A DNA stretch of 64,000 nt from Eledone cirrhosa. Lineage: Eukaryota; Mollusca; Cephalopoda; Octopoda; Eledonidae. The notes below the pieces were generated by a model, which did no database searches, was not told where the DNA came from, and worked only from the letters and a program-made list of their open reading frames with translations. Positions 50,932 through 61,099 of this stretch are shown here, piece after piece (positions within the stretch are counted from its first letter, which is position 1; every line of letters starts with the position of its first letter). The position numbers and the translations under genes were made by a program. Where the stretch lies: NCBI GenBank assembly GCA_964016885.1, contig OZ024743.1, positions 185,486,962 to 185,550,961 of the forward strand, in the 5' to 3' direction.

Positions 50932-53900
50932 GTTAACAGTGTTGGTGAGTGAGATTCTAGTATGGCATAAACGTTAACAGTGTTGGTGAGTGAGATTCTA
51001 GTATGGCATAAACGTTAACAGTTTTGTTGAGTCAGATTCTAGCATGGCATAAACGTTAACAGTGTTGGTGAGTGAGATTCTAGTATGGCATAAACGTTAA
51101 CAGTGTTGGTGAGTCAGATTCTAGCATGGCATATACGTTAACAGTGTTGGTGAGTGAGATTCTAGTATGGCATAAACGTTAACAGTGTTGGTGAGTGAGA
51201 TTCTAGCATGGCATAAACGTTAACAGTGTTGGTGAGTGAGATTCTAGCATGGCATAAACGTTAACAGTGTTGGTGAGTGAGATTCTAGTATGGCATAAAC
51301 GTTAACAGTGTTTGTGAGTGAGATTCTAGTATGGCATAAACGTTAACAGTGTTGGTGAGTCAGATTCTAGCATGGCATAAACGTTAACAGTGTTGTTGAG
51401 TGAGATTCTAGCATGGCATAAACGTTAACAATGTTGGTGAGTCAGATTCTAGCATGGCATAAACGTTAACAGTATTGGTGAGTGAGATTCTAGTATGGCA
51501 TAAACGTTAACAGTGTTGGTGAGTCAGATTCTAGCATGGCATAAACGTTAACAGTGTTGGTGAGTGAGATTCTAGTATGGCATAAACGTTAACAATGTTG
51601 GTGAGTGAGATCCTAGTATGGCATAAACGTTAACAGTGTTGTTGAGTGAGATTCTAGTATGGCATAAACGTTAACAGTGTTGTTGAGTGAGATTCTAGTA
51701 TGGCATAAACGTTAACAGTGTTGTTGAGTGAGATTCTAGTATGGCATACACATTAACAGTGTTGTTGAGTGAGATTCTAGTATGGCATAAACGTTAACAG
51801 TGTTGGTGAGTGAGATTCTAGTATGGCATACACATTAACAGTGTTGTTGATTGAGATTCTAGTATGGCATACACATTAACAGTGTTGTTGAGTGAGATTC
51901 TAGTATGGCATAAACGTTAACAGTGTTGGTGAGTGAGATTCTAGTATGGCATACACATTAACAGTGTTGTTGATTGAGATTCTAGTATGGCATACACATT
52001 AACAGTGTTCTTGAGTGAGATTCTAGTATGGCATAAACGTTAACAATGTTGGTGAGTGAGATCCTAGTATGGCATAAACGTTAACAGTGTTGTTGAGTGA
52101 GATTCTAGTATGGCATAAACGTTAACAGTGTTGGTGAGTGAGATTCTAGTATGGCATAAACGTTAATAGTGTTGTTGAGTGAGATTCTAGTATGGCATAA
52201 ACGTTAACAGTGTTGGTGAGTGAGATTATAGTATGGCATAAACGTCAACAGTGTTGGTGAGTGAGATTCTAGTATGGCATACACATTAACGGTGTTGTTG
52301 ATTGAGATTCTAGTATGGCATACACATTAACAGTGTTGTTGAGTGAGATTCTAGTATGGCATAAACGTTAACAGTGTTGGTGAGTGAGATTCTAGCATGG
52401 CATAAACGTTAACAGTGTTGGTGAGTGAGATTCTAGTATGGCATAAACATTAACAGAGTTGGTGAGTGAGATTCTAGTATGGCATAAACGTTAACAGTGT
52501 TGGTGAGTGAGATTCTAGCATGGCATAAACGTTAACAGTGTTGGTGAGTGAGATTCTAGTATGGCATAAACATTAACAGAGTTGGTGAGTGAGATTCTAG
52601 TATGGCATAAACGTTAACAGTGTTGTTGAGTGAGATTCTAGCATGGCATAAACGTTAACAGTGTTGTTGAGTGAGATCCTAGTATGGCATAAACGTCAAC
52701 AGTGTTGTTGAGTGAGATTCTAGTATGGCATAAACGTTAACAGTGTTGATGAGTGAGATTCTAGCATGGCATAAACGTTAACAGTGTTGGTGTGTGAGAT
52801 TCTAGTATCGCATAAACGTTAACAGTGTTGGTGAGTAAGATTCTAGTATGGCATAAACGTTAACAGTGTTGGTGAGTGAGATTCTAGTATGGCATAAACG
52901 TTAACAGTGTTGGTGAGTCAGATTCTAGTATGGCATAAACGTTAACAGTGTTGGTGAGTGAGATTCTAGTATGGCATAAACGTTAACAATGTTGGTGAGT
53001 CAGATTCTAGCATGGCATAAACGTTAACAGTTTTGTTGAGTCAGATTCTAGTATGGCATAAACGTTAACAGTGTTGTTGAGTGAGATTCTAGCATGGCAT
53101 AAACGTTAACAGTGTTGGTGAGTGAGATTCTAGTATGGCATAAACGTTAACAGTTTTGTTGAGTCAGATTCTAGTATGGCATAAACGTTAACAGTGTTGG
53201 TGAGTGAGATTCTAGTATGGCATAAACGTTAACAGTGTTGGTGAGTGAGATTCTAGTATGGCATAAACGTTAACAGTGTTGGTGAGTCAGATTCTAGCAT
53301 GGCATAAACTTAAACAGTTTTGTTGAGTCAGATTCTAGTATGGCATAAACGTTAACAGTGTTGGTGAGTGAGATTCTAGTATGGCATAAAAGTTAACAGT
53401 TTTGTTGAGTCAGATTCTAGCATGGCATAAACGTTAACAGTGTTGGTGAGTGAGATTCTAGTATGGCATAAACGTTAACAGTGTTGGTGAGTGAGATTCT
53501 AGTATGGCATAAACGTTAACAGTTTTGTTGAGTCAGATTCTAGTATGGCATAAACGTTAACAGTGTTGGTGAGTGAGATTCTAGTATGGCATAAACGTTA
53601 ACAGTGTTGGTGAGTGAGATTCTAGTATGGCATAAACGTTAACAGTTTTGTTGTGTCAGATTCTAGCATGGCATAAACGTTAACAGTGTTGGTGAGTGAG
53701 ATTCTAGTATGGCATAAACGTTAACAGTGTTGGTGAGTCAGATTCTAGCATGGCATAAACGTTAACAGTGTTGGTGAGTGAGATTCTAGTATGGCATAAA
53801 CGTTAACAGTGTTGGTGAGTGAGATTCTAGCATGGCATAAACGTTAACAGTGTTGGTGAGTGAGATTCTAGCATGGCATAAACGTTAACAGTGTTGGTGA

Positions 53901-56900
53901 GTGAGATTCTAGTATGGCATAAACGTTAACAGTGTTTGTGAGTGAGATTCTAGTATGACATAAACGTTAACAGTGTTGTTGAGTGAGATTCTAGTATGGC
54001 ATAAAAGTTAACAGTGTTGGTGAGTGAGATTCTAGTATGGCATAAACGTTAACAGTATTGGTGAGTGAGATTCTAGTATGGCATAAACGTTAACAGTGTT
54101 GGTGAGTCAGATTCTAGCATGGCATAAACGTTAACAGTGTTGTTGAGTGAGATTCTAGCATGGCATAAACGTTAACAATGTTGGTGAGTCAGATTCTAGC
54201 ATGGCATAAACGTTAACAGTATTGGTGAGTGAGATTCTAGTATGGCATAAACGTTAACAGTGTTGGTGAGTCAGATTCTAGCATGGCATAAACGTTAACA
54301 GTGTTGGTGAGTGAGATTCTAGTATGGCATAAACGTTAACAATGTTGGTGAGTGAGATCCTAGTATGGCATAAACGTTAACAGTGTTGTTGAGTGAGATT
54401 CTAGTATGGCATAAACGTTAACAGTGTTGTTGAGTGAGATTCTAGTATGGCATAAACGTTAACAGTGTTGTTGAGTGAGATTCTAGTATGGCATACACAT
54501 TAACAGTGTTGTTGAGTGAGATTCTAGTATGGCATAAACGTTAACAATGTTGGTGAGTGAGATCCTAGTATGGCATAAACGTTAACAGTGTTGTTGAGTG
54601 AGATTCTAGTATGGCATAAACGTTAACAGTGTTGGTGAGTGAGATTCTAGTATGGCATAAACGTTAATAGTGTTGTTGAGTGAGATTCTAGTATGGCATA
54701 AACGTTAACAGTGTTGGTGAGTGAGATTATAGTATGGCATAAACGTTAACAGTGTTGGTGAGTGAGATTCTAGTATGGCATACACATTAACAGTGTTGTT
54801 GATTGAGATTCTAGTATGGCATACACATTAACAGTGTTGTTGAGTGAGATTCTAGTATGGCATAAACGTTAACAGTGTTGGTGAGTGAGATTCTAGCATG
54901 GCATAAACGTTAACAGTGTTGGTGAGTGAGATTCTAGTATGGCATAAACATTAACAGAGTTGGTGAGTGAGATTCTAGTATGGCATAAACGTTAACAGTG
55001 TTGTTGAGTGAGATTCTAGCATGGCATAAACGTTAACAGTGTTGTTTAGTGAGATCCTAGTATGGCATAAACGTTAACAGTGTTGTTGAGTGAGATTCTA
55101 GTATGGCATAAACGTTAACAGTGTTGGTGAGTCACATTCTAGCATGGCATAAACGTCAACAGTGTTGTTGAGTGAGATTCTAGTATGGCATAAACGTTAA
55201 CAGTGTTGATGAGTGAGATTCTAGCATGGCATAAACGTTAACAGTGTTGGTGAGTGAGATTCTAGTATCGCATAAACGTTAACAGTGTTGGTGAGTAAGA
55301 TTCTAGTATGGCATAAACGTTAACAGTGTTGGTGAGTGAGATTCTAGTATGGCATAAACGTTAACAGTGTTGGTGAGTCAGATTCTAGTATGGCATAAAC
55401 GTTAACAGTGTTGGTGAGTGAGATTCTAGTATGGCATAAACGTTAACAATGTTGGTGAGTCAGATTCTAGCATGGCATAAACGTTAACAGTTTTGTTGAG
55501 TCAGATTCTAGTATGGCATAAACGTTAACAGTGTTGTTGAGTGAGATTCTAGCATGGCATAAACGTTAACAGTGTTGGTGAGTGAGATTCTAGCATGACA
55601 TAAACGTTAACAGTGTTGTTGAGCGAGATTCTAGCATGGCATAAACGTTAACAGTGTTGTTGAGTGAGATCCTAGTATAGCATAAACGTTAACAGTGTTG
55701 TTGAGTGAGATTCTAGTATGGCATAAACGTTAACAGTTTTGGTGAGTGAGATTCTAGTATGGCATAAACGTTAACAGTGTTGTTGAGTGAGATTCTAGTA
55801 TGGCATAAACGTTAACAGTGTTGGTGAGTGAGATTCTAGTATGGCATATACATTAACAGTGTTGTTGATTGAGATTCTAGTATGGCATACACATTAACAG
55901 TGTTGTTGAGTGAGATTCTAGTATGGCATAAACGTTAACAGAGTTGGTGAGTGAGATTCTAGTATGGCATAAACGTTAACAGTGTTGTTGAGTGAGATTC
56001 TAGCATGGCATAAACGTTAACAGTGTTGTTGAGTGAGATCCTAGTATGGCATAAACGTTAACAGTGTTGTTGAGTGAGATTCTAGTATGGCATAAACGTT
56101 AACAGTGTTGGTGAGCGAGATTCTAGTATGGCATAAACGTTAACAGTGTTGTTGAGTGAGATTCTAGTATGGCATAAACGTTAACAGTGTTGGTGAGTGA
56201 GATTCTAGTATGGCATAAACGTTAACAGTATTGGTGAGTGAGATTCTGGTATGGCATAAACGTTAACAGTGTTGGTGAGTCAGATTCTAGCATGGCATAA
56301 ACGTTAACAGTGTTGTTGAGTGAGATTCTAGCATGGCATAAACGTTAACAGTGTTGGTGAGTGAGATTCTAGTATCGCATAAACGTTAACAGTGTTGGTG
56401 AGTCAGATTCTAGTATGGCATAAACGTTAACAGTGTTGGTGAGTGAGATTCTAGTATGGCATAAACGTTAACAATGTTGGTGAGTCAGATTCTAGCATGG
56501 CATAAACTTAAACAGTTTTGTTGAGTCAGATTCTAGTATGGCATAAACGTTAACAGTGTTGGTGAGTGAGATTCTAGTATGGCATAAAAGTTAACAGTTT
56601 TGTTGAGTCAGATTCTAGCATGGCATAAACGTTAACAGTGTTGGTGAGTGAGATTCTAGTATGGCATAAACGTTAACAGTGTTGGTGAGTGAGATTCTAG
56701 TATGGCATAAACGTTAACAGTTTTGTTGAGTCAGATTCTAGTATGGCATAAACGTTAACAGTGTTGGTGAGTGAGATTCTAGTATGGCATAAACGTTAAC
56801 AGTGTTGGTGAGTGAGATTCTAGTATGGCATAAACGTTAACAGTTTTGTTGAGTCAGATTCTAGCATGGCATAAACGTTAACAGTGTTGGTGAGTGAGAT

Positions 56901-59900
56901 TCTAGTATGGCATAAACGTTAACAGTGTTGGTGAGTCAGATTCTAGCATGGCATAAACGTTAACAGTGTTGGTGAGTGAGATTCTAGTATGGCATAAACG
57001 TTAACAGTGTTGGTGAGTGAGATTCTAGCATGGCATAAACGTTAACAGTGTTAGTGAGTGAGATTCTAGCATGGCATAAACCTTAACAGTGTTGGTGAGT
57101 GAGATTCTAGTATGGCATAAACGTTAACAGTGTTTGTGAGTGAGATTCTAGTATGGCATAAACGTTAACAGTGTTGTTGAGTGAGATTCTAGTATGGCAT
57201 AAACGTTAACAGTGTTGGTGAGTGAGATTCTAGTATGGCATAAACGTTAACAGTATTGGTGAGTGAGATTCTAGTATGGCATAAACGTTAACAGTGTTGG
57301 TGAGTCAGATTCTAGCATGGCATAAACGTTAACAGTGTTGTTGAGTGAGATTCTAGCATGGCATAAACGTTAACAATGTTGGTGAGTCAGATTCTAGCAT
57401 GGCATAAACGTTAACAGTATTGGTGAGTGAGATTCTAGTATGGCATAAACGTTAACAGTGTTGGTGAGTCAGATTCTAGCATGGCATAAACGTTAACAGT
57501 GTTGGTGAGTGAGATTCTAGTATGGCATAAACGTTAACAATGTTGGTGAGTGAGATCCTAGTATGGCATAAACGTTAACAGTGTTGTTGAGTGAGATTCT
57601 AGTATGGCATAAACGTTAACAGTGTTGTTGAGTGAGATTCTAGTATGGCATAAACGTTAACAGTGTTGTTGAGTGAGATTCTAGTATGGCATACACATTA
57701 ACAGTGTTGTTGAGTGAGATTCTAGTATGGCATAAACGTTAACAGTGTTGGTGAGTGAGATTCTAGTATGGCATACACATTAACAGTGTTGTTGATTTAG
57801 ATTCTAGTATGGCATACACATTAACAGTGTTGTTGAGTGAGATTCTAGTATGGCATAAACGTTAACAGTGTTGGTGAGTGAGATTCTAGTATGGCATACA
57901 CATTAACAGTGTTGTTGATTGAGATTCTAGTATGGCATACACATTAACAGTGTTCTTGAGTGAGATTCTAGTATGGCATAAACGTTAACAGTGTTGGTGA
58001 GTGAGATTCTAGCATGGCATAAACGTTAACAATGTTGGTGAGTGAGATCCTAGTATGGCATAAACGTTAACAGTGTTGTTGAGTGAGATTCTAGTATGGC
58101 ATAAACGTTAACAGTGTTGGTGAGTGAGATTCTAGTATGGCATAAACGTTAATAGTGTTGTTGAGTGAGATTCTAGTATGGCATAAACGTTAACAGTGTT
58201 GGTGAGTGAGATTATAGTATGGCATAAACGTTAACAGTGTTGGTGAGTGAGATTCTAGTATGGCATACACATTAACAGTGTTGTTGATTGAGATTCTAGT
58301 ATGGCATACACATTAACAGTGTTGTTGAGTGAGATTCTAGTATGGCATAAACGTTAACAGTGTTGGTGAGTGAGATTCTAGCATGGCATAAACGTTAACA
58401 GTGTTGGTGAGTGAGATTCTAGTATGGCATAAACATTAACAGAGTTGGTGAGTGAGATTCTAGTATGGCATAAACGTTAACAGTGTTGTTGAGTGAGATT
58501 CTAGCATGGCATAAACGTTAACAGTGTTGTTGAGTGAGATCCTAGTATGGCATAAACGTTAACAGTGTTGTTGAGTGAGATTCTAGTATGGCATAAACGT
58601 TAACAGTGTTGGTGAGTCAGATTCTAGCATGGCATAAACGTCAACAGTGTTGTTGAGTGAGATTCTAGTATGGCATAAACGTTAACAGTGTTGATGAGTG
58701 AGATTCTAGCATGGCATAAACGTTAACAGTGTTGGTGAGTGAGATTCTAGTATCGCATAAACGTTAACAGTGTTGGTGAGTAAGATTCTAGTATGGCATA
58801 AACGTTAACAGTGTTGGTGAGTGAGATTCTAGTATGGCATAAACGTTAACAGTGTTGGTGAGTCAGATTCTAGTATGGCATAAACGTTAACAGTGTTGGT
58901 GAGTGAGATTCTAGTATGGCATAAACGTTAACAATGTTGGTGAGTCAGATTCTAGCATGGCATAAACGTTAACAGTTTTGTTGAGTCAGATTCTAGTATG
59001 GCCTAAACGTTAACAGTGTTGGTGAGTGAGATTCTAGTATGGCATAAACGTTAACAGTGTTGTTGATTGAGATTCTAGCATGGCATAAACGTTAACAGTG
59101 TTGGTGAGTGAGATTCTAGCATGACATAAACGTTAACAGTGTTGTTGAGCGAGATTCTAGCATGGCATAAACGTTAACAGTGTTGTTGAGTGAGATCCTA
59201 GTATAGCATAAACGTTAACAGTGTTGTTGAGTGAGATTCTAGTATGGCATAAACGTTAACAGTTTTGGTGAGTGAGATTCTAGTATGGCATAAACGTTAA
59301 CAGTGTTGTTGAGTGAGATTCTAGTACGGCATAAACGTTAACAGTGTTTGTGAGTGAGATTCTAGTATGGCATAAACGTTAACAGTGTTGTTGAGTGAGA
59401 TTCTAGTATGGCATAAACGTTAACAGTGTTGGTGAGTGAGATTCTAGTATGGCATAAACGTTAACAGTATTGGTGAGTGAGATTCTAGTATGGCATAAAC
59501 GTTAACAGTGTTGGTGAGTCAGATTCTAGCATGGCATAAACGTTAACAGTGTTGTTGAGTGAGATTCTAGCATGGCATAAACGTTAACAATGTTGGTGAG
59601 TCAGATTCTAGCATGGCATAAACGTTAACAGTATTGGTGAGTGAGATTCTAGTATGGCATAAACGTTAACAGTGTTGGTGAGTCAGATTCTAGCATGGCA
59701 TAAACGTTAACAGTGTTGGTGAGTGAGATTCTAGTATGGCATAAACGTTAACAATGTTGGTGAGTGAGATCCTAGTATGGCATAAACGTTAACAGTGTTG
59801 TTGAGTGAGATTCTAGTATGGCATAAACGTTAACAGTGTTGGTGAGTGAGATTCTAGTATGGCATAAACGTTAACAGTGTTGTTGAGTGAGATTCTATTG

Positions 59901-61099
59901 TGGCATAAACGTTAACAGTGTTGGTGAGTGAGATTATAGTATGGCATAAACGTTAACAGTGTTGGTGAGTGAGATTCTAGTATGGCATACACATTAACAG
60001 TGTTGTTGATTGAGATTCTAGTATGGCATACACATTAACAGTGTTGTTGAGTGAGATTCTAGTAAGGCATAAACGTTAACAGTGTTGGTGAGTGAGATTC
60101 TAGCATGGCATAAACGTTAACAATGTTGGTGAGTGAGATCCTAGTATGGCATAAACGTTAACAGTGTTGTTGAGTGAGATTCTAGTATGGCATAAACGTT
60201 AACAGTGTTGGTGAGTGAGATTCTAGTATGGCATAAACGTTAACAGTGTTGTTGAGTGAGATTCTAGTATGGCATAAACGTTAACAGTGTTGGTGAGTGA
60301 GATTCTAGTATGGCATACACATTAACAGTGTTGTTGATTGAGATTCTAGTATGGCATACACATTAACAGTGTTGTTGAGTGAGATTCTAGTATGGCATAA
60401 ACGTTAAAAGTGTTGGTGAGTGAGATTCTAGCATGGCATAAACGTTAACAGTGTTGGTGAGTGAGATTCTAGTATGGCATAAACATTAACAGAGTTGGTG
60501 AGTGAGATTCTAGTATGGCATAAACGTTAACAATGTTGGTGAGTCAGATTCTAGCATGGCATAAACGTTAACAGTTTTGTTGAGTCAGATTCTAGTATGG
60601 CATAAACGTTAACAGTGTTGGTGAGTGAGATTCTAGTATGGCATAAACATTAACAGTGTTGTTGAGTGAGATTCTAGCATGGCATAAACGTTAACAGTGT
60701 TGGTGAGTGAGATTCTAGCATGGCATAAACCTTAACAGTGTTGGTGAGTGAGATTCTAGTATGGCATAAACGTTAACAGAGTTGGTGAGTGATATTCTAG
60801 TATGGCATAAACGTTAACAGTGTTGTTGAGTGAGATTCTAGCATGGCATAAACGTTAACAGTGTTGTTGAGTCAGATCCTAGTATAGCATAAACGTTAAC
60901 AGTGTTGTTGAGTGAGATTCTAGTATGGCATAAACGTTAACAGTTTTGGTGAGTGAGATTCTAGTATGGCATAAACGTTAACAGTGTTGTTGAGTGAGAT
61001 TCTAGTATGGCATAAACGTTAACAGTGTTGGTGAGTGAGATTCTAGTATGGCATACACATTAACAGTGTTGTTGATTGAGATTCTAGTATGGCATAAAC
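50932..61099 (+). repeat. Mosaic segment between copies B and C, indel-free
   Basis: This is ordinary satellite of 41-bp monomers with no net phase shift and no short monomer. HOR offsets of 3,485 bp (85 x 41) are seen for GTTAATAG at 54664 and 58149 and for the GTCAAC marker at 55114 and 58599. An offset of 3,198 bp (78 x 41) links CTTAAAC at 53309 and 56507. GTTAATAG also occurs at 52163. The GTTCTTGAG tag at 52007 and 57952 is 5,945 bp (145 x 41) apart. Block ends could not be fixed by eye. Confidence 0.75.
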